From Dimargaris cristalligena (Eukaryota; Kickxellomycota; Dimargaritomycetes; Dimargaritales; Dimargaritaceae), in contig JANBQC010000513.1 of assembly GCA_027576995.1 (NCBI GenBank), positions 1 to 20,727 of the forward strand: DNA of 20,727 nt, read 5' to 3'. Position 1 is the stretch's first letter; each line of letters starts with the position of its first letter. The translations under genes were made by a program, and so were the position numbers. The notes beneath the pieces are model-generated. The model did not search any database, had not been told where the DNA came from, and was given only the letters and a program-made list of their open reading frames with translations. Below, one piece after another: positions 9,199 through 18,358 of this stretch.

Positions 9199-9750
9199 TT
9201 AGTGGTTAATATAATACCCCAAGCCCACCAGGGCGGCCATGGCCATGAGGGAGGTTCCATAAGGGCCGGCCGCGGCACTTGTGTCCTCCTCGGTATTGGA
9301 AGTCCCGGTAGCGGTCTGCGTCCCGGTGCCAGTCGCGCGGGCCCCTGTGCCGGTGGTCGTTCCCGTACGGGTGGAAATGGATGCGGTAGTCGTGGCCGAA
9401 TCGCTCGTGCTCGTTGAGGTCGAAGTGGAAGTCGACGTGGTCGAGGTGGTGTGCGTGCGCGATTCCTCGGCCGAGGCTTGGTTGCAGTAGATCTGGCGAT
9501 TACCCTGGGCGCCCAGCGAGTCGGGATGGTCGGGGCAGTTGATGTAGCAGCCGGCGATGGCTTCCTGGGCCAGGCAGCGGCAGGCGTAGTCGGTGGCGCT
9601 GCAGGCACCGAAGGCGTTGTTCGAGTTCTTCAGGCATTCCGTCACGACCACTTGGGCGTCGCAGGTGCCGTCGGCCGCTGAGACGGGGCTCCAAGTGAGC
9701 GCCGTAGTGGCAATAAACAGGGACAGAGCGGTCGAGAAGGAGGTCTTCAT
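9199..9750 (-). CDS. Small Cys-rich GPI-anchored Ser/Thr-rich surface protein (paralogue B)
   Basis: This is a 183-residue single-exon protein from ATG at 9750 (A at -3) to TAA at 9199. Residues 1-25 are a signal peptide (MKTSFSTALSLFIATTAL core, cleavage near VSA). Cysteines at 30, 39, 50, 57, 59, 68, 72 and 89 repeat the spacing of paralogue A exactly (9, 11, 7, 2, 9, 4), except that the last interval is 17 instead of 21. The segments TDYACRC and CYINCPD are typical of the fungal GPI Ser/Thr-rich family. A Thr/Ser-rich stalk (about 100-158, with TSTSTSTS and GTGT runs) should be heavily O-mannosylated. The C-terminal TSLMAMAALVGLGYYINH is a GPI-signal-like hydrophobic tail. An in-frame ATG at 9852 is rejected, as it would bury the signal peptide. 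The role is probably cell-wall structure or surface interaction; no catalytic residues are seen. Confidence 0.9.
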   Translation of the reverse strand: MKTSFSTALSLFIATTALTWSPVSAADGTCDAQVVVTECLKNSNNAFGACSATDYACRCLAQEAIAGCYINCPDHPDSLGAQGNRQIYCNQASAEESRTHTTSTTSTSTSTSTSTSDSATTTASISTRTGTTTGTGARATGTGTQTATGTSNTEEDTSAAAGPYGTSLMAMAALVGLGYYINH

Positions 9751-10049
9751 TGTGTGTTGCGTGTAGAATGGGGGGGGGTATGAGATGGGTGGGGGGAGAC
9801 GCAAAATGCGATTACCTAGAAACAAGGGAAATATGGACAGAATGAAGGACACCGACGGGCCAATCGAACAGGAGATGGAGGTGGATGAACAACAGCAAAT
9901 TATTGACCAATTTGGGTCAGTATGTAGAAGGACAAAACCGGGGTGGGCGAAATTAAGGATTAATGTGTACTGAAATATAGGGTTATCTTAACAAGTGAAC
10001 TGAACTGCAAGCTGGCTACGCTATCTTGATCCGGGGACAAAGGGCCCGG

Positions 10050-10057
10050 TTTTTATA
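10050..10057 (-). promoter_or_regulatory. TATA box candidate flanked by CCCGG words, upstream of GPI gene B
   Basis: The minus strand reads TATAAAAA, 300 bases upstream of the gene B ATG. It is bracketed by GGGCCCGG (10043-10050) and CCCGGG (10061-10066), with further CCGGGG (10031-10036) and GCCCGGGG (10085-10092) copies. The arrangement suggests a regulated core promoter with GC-rich binding sites. The target gene is inferred from orientation, because the nearest minus-strand start is gene B. Confidence 0.4.
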
Positions 10058-10851
10058 CTGCCCGGGACGGCTCTCGGCGGACAGGCCCGGGGAAATGACA
10101 GGTACGCCATATGGTCGCCCTAATACACCCACTACTACCCAGTCTATGGCTATGCACAGAATCTTCCCCCATTTTCTTCAAGAACCCGTCCGTCTGATTT
10201 GAGTGGCCCTCCTCAATCCTATTGGCAGTTCGAACCATCGTCAACTCGCCCCTTTCACCCACTCACACTCCGCCATCACCCTTGGTGGGGGTGAGGGTGT
10301 GCATGTGGGGGGGGAGGGGTTCACCGTTCCTTAATCCAGTCACAGTTGCCCGTATGGGGTTTGCGTGGAGTTCACCCGTTCTGCATCCGCATCCGACTTT
10401 ACCCCTGTCCCCGCCATAGTCATGAATCAGTCATTTCCCGCCGAGTCCAGTCAGCCCGACAGGTTTTCGTCCCCCGCATCAATCATACAACAATGGAGTA
10501 CCAAGTCTAAGCAATGGACCCAGTCATTCCTGCCGAGATTCAAGGCCGGATTCCCCATATATTATTATTATTAGTTCAACCGGGCAAGCCATCCGCAATG
10601 CCCCTCCCTATCCACCCGCGTTGCTGGCAGGAGCATGTCCCAGAAGACAGGGGAGATAGGCAGGCCATTGCATCTGTTTACGTGTGTGGATGTTAACTCG
10701 AATCACTGCCTCCGGCTGACTTGGCCAGTTGAACAAATATGAAAAGGAGAGTATCGCAGCCATGGTGGCATAAAAAGGAAAGCGGAAACCGGATGAATGG
10801 AGAAATACGCACCGTAAAATCATTTAGGGATTAAAGTCAGACAGGCATTCA

Positions 10852-10886
10852 GGTGGCTAAGACGCCACCCTTACACGTACGTAAGG
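10852..10886. repeat. Two adjacent 6-bp-stem hairpins
   Basis: GGTGGC-taagac-GCCACC (10852-10869) is followed directly by CCTTAC-acgtac-GTAAGG (10869-10886). The stems are perfect and share one base. Function is unknown, and the place is intergenic. Confidence 0.5.
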
Positions 10887-11980
10887 GGACGCCGGCCTGG
10901 TCGATAAAGTAGGGGAGATGGGTATATTGAATGGATAGGAGAAAATGGAAGTCGGATTAGTGTGGTTAAGAATTAAGCGTTAATGGGGTTAAATGAGCTG
11001 GTGGGGTAAATTTAATGACTCTACTTGTTCGATATGACTAAGTAGCACATGTGGGGTCTTTAGGGGGGACCTACACCCCTCAAATGCTAATGGTATAATT
11101 GTCTGTGCAATTCGATGAACCGCCCGGGGAGATTACTTTATTTCATACTCGGGGGGACTTAATAGGAAAAATGGTTGAGTGGGGTATTCAGCCAAAATGG
11201 AACCGTGGTGTAGCTCCCGAATAAGGGATATGCGGGGCGGTGAGAAGAACGTTGAGTTCTCGGTTCGGGATCTCAGAGACAGGGGCCGCCGACCGAAATT
11301 ATAAACTTCTACCTTCCCATCTGGGACCCATCCAACCGCCAGACTCACGGTCTCCTATTTTTTACAATGATTCAGTGTGGTTAATGTGCAGCCCCAGGGG
11401 TAATGCGCAAATAGCGATAGACAACCTGCACATACCCACGCACTCTTCCCCAACCCCTTTCTTGAATCATTCCGTCTTGCAATTCCCCCACTCACCTATT
11501 CATAGACTACCTTGCTGCACAGTGGGACTGACATTGACACCCTCCGGGGCAAGAGCTATGGCTTGTTATGCAGATGGCCTAAACGATCAGTGGCGATCGG
11601 GTAAAGGTCGGTAACGATAAGTCGTTACAGATAGCCCCCATGAGTCAGAGTAACATATGTATATATATATGTGATTCAGACTACACCTATAATAAATATT
11701 TATGATAGTATTAATCATATTTCCAAAGGTCAACAAACCACCTGACCTATACAGTTTAGGAAAAAAATAGCGAATAATCAAGCAAACCGGACCAATGTAT
11801 ACTACTGATCTTCAGATCAGAATTCTGTACAAGTAATGGAAAATGACCCGAAAGAACTATTCTGCAATACAATAAGTAATGTAGAGCTGCCGGGCGCCAC
11901 CCAAACCAAATTAGAATATATCGGCGGTGTTTTGGAGGGAGGCGGATGGATAATATTGACTCAGTTCGAACCCACCCCTA

Positions 11981-13501
11981 TTATCCATATACCTGCTCGA
12001 GCTGGAGTTCCCGAATCAGCCCCTTCAATCTCTGACGCATGTCTACCGGGAAACTAAAAGTGGAAGAGGATAGCTCCCAAATCGAACTGGAATCGTCCGC
12101 CTCGGACATTTTCGACGGCCAGCTACCCAATGCCTCCTTTAACCGCAATGAGCGGCGCAGTAGGGCCTCGGTGAACATAATTACGTATATTCCACAGTCG
12201 AAGGCTTGGTCAATAGAGTAGACGGAGTGGAAAAATCCCATAATAATAGTGTTAGTGTAATGTAAGCCATATAGTAGCACAACAATATAAGGACGGATCC
12301 AAACCAGAGGCACATAAAAGTACATGCCGGTGGAATTTGTTGGGATCACGGATACATATTAGTTAATACTTACAGGCCTTCTGATTCGGCACTTTCAGAG
12401 AAACGAATTCCGTGTCTGTTGTCGGGTTTTTCAGAAATAAACATAGTGGGCACCATAGGTAAGCGGGGGGTATTTATTATACCCGTTGGCATATGTGATT
12501 CCTTTAAGATAGTCAGGGTGGCTAAACCGCTTATAATGTGACATACCCTAACGGTGAGTTGGCCAAGATTTGGGAGGGGGGAGGGGGTTTCAGCCAATAA
12601 ATATTACCCTGGTTACTTACCTCCAATTCGGAGAAGACCGGTCAGATTTTTATGAACCATCTTGGCCATGGCTAGGTTGTGCTTGCCGAGCGGGTCGTAG
12701 TGATAAAATTTACCCATCGTCCGGGAATAGACCAGCAGTGACCTAGAAAGAACATGAAATACCGGAATTAGGTATAATATCCACAAGATCAGAACTGGGT
12801 ATAAGTAAGTTGTAACCGGATATTCCGATTGGGCCCGGACGAAGAATGCAGGTAGCGAGGGTATAGCAAGGCATCACTTACCAGTGAATTTCTGCAGCTT
12901 TGGTGTGCACATTGTTGTCATTGACGGGAATAAAAATGAGTTCGGCTCGGGTAAGTTCTTTGGGCAGGTCAGCCATCAGGTTAGGGTCGTCGACCAAGTC
13001 CCGGGTAAGGCGGTAGGCCAGCACGGGGCGAAGCAGAGCCACGGCATTAATGTTCGGCAGAAACTTCTGCTTAAGGTAACTGTATCCGGCGGAGGGCAAT
13101 GTGGGGGGAATGGGCGCCAAGGGGCGAGTCAAGTGGGCATAGAGGATGTGAATATTGGGGAGGGGTGGAGTGCATCGTGTGACCCAACCCAATGGACGCG
13201 GGAGACAATATTCCAGGCGGGCAATTCAGGTAACCCGCGACCCCCCCCCCCAGGAACAAGCTCGACTCATGCCGGTGTATTCGACAATTATTAATGAACA
13301 GAGTGCGCCCTCTCGATGGGTTCGGCGTGGCCATAGGCGTGAACTTAAAATGAAATAAAATAAAATCACCTACCAGTAATAGAGGTCCATTAGAGTATAG
13401 TTGAGCCATTTTTTAGGGCTCAGGAGTTCGTAGTCGTAGAGGTGAACTCGGATGCCATGGTATTTGAGGAGCGTGTAACTATCAACAAAATCGACGGCCA
13501 T
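11981..13501 (-). CDS. SENP8: SENP8/NEDP1-like Ulp1-family (C48) cysteine protease, five exons
   Basis: SENP8/NEDP1 processes the NEDD8 precursor and removes NEDD8 from proteins. Exons on the minus strand: 13501-13374, 13079-12882, 12742-12621, 12415-12374, 12204-11981. All introns (294, 139, 205 and 169 bases) are GT-AG with GTAGGT or GTAAGT donors. Phases match, giving 714 bases and 237 residues (human SENP8: 212). The N-terminal part holds SYTLLKYHGIRV..PKKWLNYTLMDLYY, like the family's substrate-gating strand region. The predicted catalytic triad is His108 (EIHWSLLVY), Asp125 (FYHYDP) and Cys167 (SFDCGIYVI), with oxyanion Gln161 (VPNQKAS). His-Asp spacing is 17 as in human SENP8. The motif FV..K.P.Q..S.DCG.YVI..TEAL across the last junction fits NEDP1 better than SUMO-type Ulp1. 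The start has a perfect CACCATGG context. The fourth exon is only 42 bases and separates Gln161 from Cys167. NEDD8 specificity is inferred from similarity and size; SUMO or another Ubl remains possible. Confidence 0.9.
13241..13251. repeat. Run of eleven C in the first intron of the SENP8-like gene
   Basis: A homopolymer of 11 C on the plus strand (G on the transcribed minus strand), inside intron 1 (13080-13373). It is prone to length error in sequencing. Confidence 0.85.
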
Positions 13502-14962
13502 GGTGGAGGAACAAATATAATTGGCAGTGAGGGTACGAGGGTAGTGGTAGGGGGAGACAGGCGCTTGCAATGGACAAGAATGTGGATTGGCCGGTAGGTG
13601 GAATGTGGGAAGAATTCGGAATGTCAAAAGTAGTAACAGCGGCAGCCGTGTGCGCGACCCTTGCACGTCAGTTTGGGGCTTCAGGACAGTTTGGGGAGCA
13701 CTTGGTGGTTACTCCGAAGGAAGCAAGGAGGTACGGTTCCGGAAACGGCCGAGTACTAAGAATAGGCTTGTGAGTACCTGACAGGGCAGGCCTTGGCTTA
13801 ATGAACAGTGTGATATGAGGTGGAGGTGGAGACAGGTGGTAAGGACAGAATAGAGAACACTTGAGGAAGGAAGCGGCTTGGGGTATCCCAGGAAGGAGCC
13901 GTGTATCATATACTCAGGCTAAGGTGCAGGCGATGTCGACGGTTTTTTATGTAGAGTGGTGGGCATAGTACACTCCTAGACCTACCGGCTGCTGCTTTTG
14001 CGACGCAGAGACTTCCACGGGGGATTTTTTTCATCAACACAGAGGCTGTACTGTGACGGGTGTGGTTGGCACCAATCCCTCTCCGCGAACACCAAAGACA
14101 AAGGGAGATGCCAGTGTGGACGGTTAGTTGACCCAAACCTGAGGACGTAAACGCTATTCGCAGCGCTACAGTGTAGACGCTAGAAAATGTTTTGGGAAAT
14201 TCCGCGGAGTTTGTAACTAACGGGTGGAGAGTGGAGGTCGTTGGTGGGGTCTTTCTCTCTCCATCTGGCTTTGTTGATTAATGGCCCAAAGACTCGTGCC
14301 TCTGACATATGGCCGTTTATAAGATAAGCCCAGTTACCTGGGAGACGGTTTATCAATGGGGGTTTATGGTAGATGGGGCCTGTTACCGTAGGTAGGTGTA
14401 CCGCCGCGGTGGTGGTTCTCTGGCCCTCTCTGCCATTACAATAGGGGCTGGTGACTATTTAAAGAAATGGGGGGAAATAATTGGACCCTGGCTCAGGTTT
14501 TCCCCATTAGTCTATTTTTGGTGACTTTTCGCAGCTTAAAAATCAACGATGGCTGATTGGCCATGGGTAGATTTTGGTCCCGGAAAAGTACGAAATTTTC
14601 CCATCATGGGAGCAGCAGCCGCCGTGACGACTAGGCCAGAAGGAGAGTTGATTGTATGTGGGGAGATAAAGATTGGATAGGTTGGTTTGCCCCAACACAC
14701 ACACCCACAACGGCTTCTACGAGGGATAGTCATGAATGGCTCGGAACGGTCTCCAGCCGAAGGCCGGCGGTTTCACCCTAAGCCCTCCCCCCATACTCTC
14801 ATCACCTACCTGCCTTGGGTTTTCTCTAACACTTTGCTGTTGAATCGCTCGCTTGTTTAATAATCACCTAGAGTTATCTCGCAATCTCTTTCTATACCCC
14901 CTCATTCCCCTAAACTCTTTTGTTTTATATTTATATTTCCCCCAACCCCCGATCTCAGCAAC
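13502..14962. other. Divergent intergenic region between the SENP8-like gene and COX6
   Basis: This separates two genes transcribed away from each other, so both promoters should lie here. The left end is the 5' flank of the protease gene. The right end, before COX6, holds a CCAAT element and long pyrimidine-rich stretches near 14870-14950, common in fungal leaders. No coding region is recognised; the open frame at 13570-13773 has no motif. Confidence 0.55.
14554..14560 (-). promoter_or_regulatory. CCAAT (HAP/CBF-type) site upstream of COX6
   Basis: TGATTGG on the plus strand is CCAATCA on the minus strand, a full match to the core bound by the Hap2/3/5 (NF-Y) complex, which controls respiratory genes in fungi. 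It lies about 400 bases before the COX6 ATG. A second ATTGG is near 14674. The motif is seen; regulation is inferred from the gene's role. Confidence 0.35.
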
Positions 14963-15637
14963 ATGTTTCGTCTGTCCGCCTCTTTCCGTGTCGCTGCCGT
15001 GTCCCGCGCCGCTACCAACGCTATCGTTGCCCGCCAGGCCCCGATCTTCAACGGTAAGCCCCTCCTCATATATGCTTCCAGGTGGCTATGACGAGGCAAT
15101 GTTTGATCTATGCGTTTTTTTGTTGAATAGTTCAAACGATAAACTGACCTACTATATGTACCCAGGCTTTTGAACCTATGCACCCCTCAGCATATTCACT
15201 GTATTAACCCTTCACTTTTGATTCCACACATATATATATATATATATATTTATATCCTCTCTACTTCCCCGATTCCACTCTTTCTCTACCCACTCACAGG
15301 TGCCGTCCTGCGTAGCTACTCATCCGCCCATGAGGAGGAATCCTTCGAGGCCTTCAACGAACGCTACGTCAAGTTCTTCGAAGGTGTCGATGAACAATTC
15401 GAGCTCCAGCGTGGTCTGAACAACTGCTTCTCGTACGATTTAGTCCCCTCCCCCGAGGTCATTGAGGCCGCCTTCAAGGCCGCCCGCCGCGTCAACGACT
15501 TCACCGTCCCCACCCGAATCTTCGAGGCCCTGAAGGAGAAGGTCGAGAACGAATCGCAGTACCAGCAGTACCTCGAGGTGCTTAAGCCCCTCAAGGAAGA
15601 GCTCGGTGCCATGACCAAGGAGGAGCTGGGTTTCTAA
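14963..15637 (+). CDS. COX6: Cytochrome c oxidase subunit 6 (COX6 / animal subunit Va)
   Basis: This is a nuclear-encoded structural subunit of respiratory complex IV on the matrix side of the mitochondrial inner membrane. Exons are 14963-15053 and 15300-15637, with a 246-base GTAAGC-CAG intron; the split codon gives Gly31. The product is 142 residues, close to yeast Cox6 (148). Residues 1-37 are a mitochondrial presequence (MFRLSASFRVAAVSRAA, Arg/Ala/Ser-rich, no acid). Cleavage is likely near LRSYSS, with Arg35 before the site. The mature part has the family hallmarks EESFEAFNERY, FELQRGLNNCFSYDLVPSP, ARRVNDF and RIFEALKEKVENE. The ATG has A at -3. SEC66 lies 1 kb downstream on the same strand but is transcribed separately. 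A (TA)n run sits near the 3' end of the intron. No defect is visible. Confidence 0.96.
15230..15249. repeat. (TA)10 microsatellite in the COX6 intron
   Basis: An uninterrupted TA run about 50 bases before the intron's 3' splice site. It separates any upstream branch site from the pyrimidine-rich tract. Confidence 0.9.
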
Positions 15638-16096
15638 GGATACATCTATATATACGTATATGTATTTAGAGGTCCTCAATTCTATTGACTCGATTCCCCG
15701 GGTATATCTGCCATGGTGCAGTCGAAGACTGTCGTGCCTCTGCTTTTCTTCCGAGCCTATGTTCTAGGGACAGGTGCGGTGCGCCAGCGACTGCGCTATC
15801 ACGCTCAGTGCTTCTTGTCGGTCCTCCCCTTCTGTATTCCCATCCGAACTTCGCCTATATTTTCACTCCAAACCATCGAATCTACCTTTTTTTATAAATC
15901 CCCCTTTTTACTAAATCTCCGTAGATTCTTATTGTGTTTTCAGCCTATTAATGGGAAGGTTCAGACAATTGACAGGCCAATGTGTACTTGTGTATGATTA
16001 ATAGGCAATGCGGGAGGGGTGTCAGTGGTATTTAGCAGTCTCGCTAAAATGTAAACAGCGACCGGTGGACACTAGTTGACGTCAGGTGCCTTTCAG

Positions 16097-16124
16097 TATA
16101 TATATATATATATGTGTGTGTGTG
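16097..16124. repeat. Compound (TA)8(TG)6 microsatellite
   Basis: A TA run passes directly into a TG run in the COX6-SEC66 intergenic region. Confidence 0.9.
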
Positions 16125-16319
16125 TCTATATATGTAGCCCTGATGGCCTTAGAATAAACTAGTCACAATGCTACGACTCTAATTGAATATTAAAATTTAA
16201 ACCATCCCTGATAGTGCCAATTACTAATTCACAAAGCATACAGGGCCTAATTCCCTTCTTCCGCCACGCCCAAAGTAATAGGGCTGAGGGGAAGAGCGGG
16301 GGTTCGCTCTTTATCCTGG

Positions 16320-16326
16320 CCAATCA
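16320..16326 (+). promoter_or_regulatory. CCAAT box candidate upstream of SEC66
   Basis: CCAATCA lies 355 bases before the SEC66 ATG, with an inverted ATTGG 15 bases further on. It is a common fungal promoter element; its function here is inferred. Confidence 0.3.
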
Positions 16327-16680
16327 CAACGACCCAGCGGATTGGCATACATTGACCGTCTGTTGGCTGACAATTCAACCTCAACCAAGGCCTATTATTA
16401 TAGCATGGTGAAAGGGGCCACCATTATCCGCTCAAACCCTGTTTGACGTTTTGTAGTGGTACATCTCCCCCCGTCAACTTCAAACCTAACTACTGTCCCC
16501 CTCTCTTATCTATCCAACGCCCGGTGATTCCTTCGGCTTTCCATACTTTTATCCATTCCATTGGTCCGTTATTTTTACTCCACGTCCTCTGTAAAACTTT
16601 CCTTGGTCGCATCCATCATTAACCGCACACTGCTGTAATTACCATCCCGTCACTTCCACTACTTCTATTCCTGCGTCATA

Positions 16681-17622
16681 ATGTCCTCCTACGTTTTACT
16701 CGCCGGATACGCCGCCGGTTGGGCCGTTGTCTTTGGTAGCTTCGTCTCCGTCTACCACCGTAGAAAGCAAACCGGTAAGTACGACCCAATCATCGTACCC
16801 ATTCCATAGCCAGCTGGCCATAACACTGCCAATGGGGAGTGCCTACATCCTTCATTCTCCGGCCCGGTTTATGCATTCTCGTTCAATTGCATTTATAAAT
16901 ATATGTATGCTAAACTATAATTGCTACAGCCAGTCACTACCACCCGGCGTTGGTTATTGCCTAGTGACAATAGCCTTTAAGTCAAGGGACTGCTTGGTTT
17001 CTCATTATGCCGTCTACTCACACCCCTCTGCCTGTTGTCGAATAACTCCTTTTATTTGCCCGATTATATAACCACCACAGCTCTGAACCAACTGGAATCA
17101 TGGTTCCCCGAACACGCTGAACGTGAGCTATATTACGAGCTTCTCGACGCCGGTGACCAAGTACCCGCCGCCGTTCTTCAGTCAGCCCTGATCAAGCGGG
17201 CTGTAACCGATGTGGGTCGGGCCATTGACCTGCAAACCAAGAAACAAACTTTAAGTGCCCTGGTTAAGTCCGGTACCATTGGTGACGACGTATGGTCGCA
17301 GTTCCAGGCCGCTGAAGCCGAGCTCGAAACCGAAATGATGGACCTGGTCCAGGAGGCCAACTCGCTCCGTCCCGGCTGGGGCCAGGGAATTTTCCAACTG
17401 GCGTCCGAAATGCTGGGCCACCAGAAAATCCGCGAACTGCGCGAGAAAACGGAACGTCGCGCCGAAGGGGCCCGTCGGGTGTTGGAGGAAAATAAGGACT
17501 ACTACGAGAGTTTGGAAGCTAAGATTGCGGCGTGGAAGGCCGACGAGGCGGACCTGAATGCCCAGAATTTGATTGACGAGTCGGCCATTGACAAGAAGAA
17601 GGGTCTGAAGAAGCGGAAATAA
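16681..17622 (+). CDS. SEC66: Sec66/Sec71 subunit of the ER post-translational translocon
   Basis: Sec66 (Sec71) is the fungus-specific membrane partner of Sec62/Sec63/Sec72, which with Sec61 imports finished proteins into the ER. Exons are 16681-16774 and 17081-17622, with a 306-base GTAAGT-CAG intron; the split codon gives Ala32. The product is 211 residues (yeast Sec66 206). Residues 4-25 form the single membrane segment (YVLLAGYAAGWAVVFGSFVSVY), followed by basic HRRKQ, so the bulk is cytosolic. The cytosolic domain shows family features: ELYYELL, AVLQSALIKRAV, LVKSGTIGDDVW, ETEMMDLVQEAN and LRPGWGQGIFQLASEM. A charged helical tail ends in KKKGLKKRK. Compared with yeast, the lumenal N-terminus is nearly absent: the membrane segment starts almost at Met1. 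A is at -3 of the ATG. Confidence 0.94.
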
Positions 17623-18358
17623 TCCATTCGCCCCGGTTCTCTCCCTCCCTGCTCCTCTCTTCTATATATTTTAGTTCACCCGTCTCTGCCATGGTTTACG
17701 TAGAATTGGCTAGAGAACCAAGCGGCTGAAATATATACCACTTCTCTCTCTTTTTCTCATTCCTGCTTTATTCTTCTCTCCCGCACCTCGCATCGTGGTC
17801 GATTGCACCGACCCTGTAACGCTCTCCCCTACCGCCCGAGTGGCCTATGCGGACTTGTAGTTTGCCATATTTCTCACTATCACACGCTTATCTTTTCATT
17901 ACAGTAAAATGTTTCCTTTACCTTATATTCGCGGTCTCCCGTCTGCGGCCTTTTATTTAGTGACTCTATAAATAGCACTCATTTTCATTAAACCACTTGT
18001 TTAATCGGGTCGCTATTTAGCAACCTGCTCTTAACGTTGGGCCGCTGGATAGCTAGCTGCAATTATTTGGTCTTGGAGGGAGATAATTCCAGTGGGCGAA
18101 CATCATATTGCCGTGGGAAGCAACAGTGGCCCAAACAAACTGAACGGCCTATCTTCGTGACACAGGCCATAACGTAACCACTGGGGTTCCAGACGAAACT
18201 ACGGCGGTTAGTTATGGGAATGGGTTGAACATTCCTTCGCCTCATTCCTACCTCTACCGCATGCTAGAGCATTGTCGCATTTTGACTTGTTACTCCTTAT
18301 ACTTTGTTCTTAATATATTCATATACCTATTTCGTCCTACCAGTCACCACTATTCACC
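17623..18358. other. Intergenic region before the Ca3427-like gene
   Basis: This holds the SEC66 3' flank (CTATATATTTTAG near 17662) and the promoter side of the next gene, with several pyrimidine-rich tracts. No domain-bearing open frame, RNA gene or repeat is seen. Confidence 0.5.

Larger units (their letters stand above)
9751..11980. other. Long intergenic region, promoter side of GPI gene B to 3' side of the protease gene
   Basis: About 2.2 kb without a recognisable gene. The part next to gene B has CCAAT motifs (9860-9864, 9907-9911) and a TATA box flanked by CCCGG words (10029-10094). Two adjacent small hairpins lie at 10852-10886, and a short palindrome CTGATC-TTCA-GATCAG at 11805-11820. 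Open frames such as 11240-11614 (plus) lack domains. Near-repeats CAGTCATT(T)CC(C)GCCGAG occur at about 10427 and 10524. Confidence 0.5.
15638..16680. other. Intergenic region between COX6 and SEC66
   Basis: This holds the COX6 3' flank (TATATATACGTATATG repeats just after the stop), a compound (TA)n(TG)n microsatellite at 16097-16124, and the SEC66 promoter. CCAATCA occurs at 16320-16326 and ATTGG at 16341-16345, about 350 bases before the SEC66 ATG. The last 200 bases are pyrimidine-rich. No coding region is recognised. Confidence 0.55.

Noticed and set aside
10365..10574. Ser/Gln-rich 69-codon open frame
   Set aside because: No domain, ends in a poly-Tyr run from ATTATTATT repeats, and no promoter or splice context.
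11805..11820. CTGATC-TTCA-GATCAG palindrome
   Set aside because: A single short hairpin in AT-rich 3' flank; expected by chance and not linked to any gene feature.
11836..12057. 73-codon plus-strand open frame
   Set aside because: It overlaps the last exon of the SENP8-like gene antisense and has no recognisable motif.
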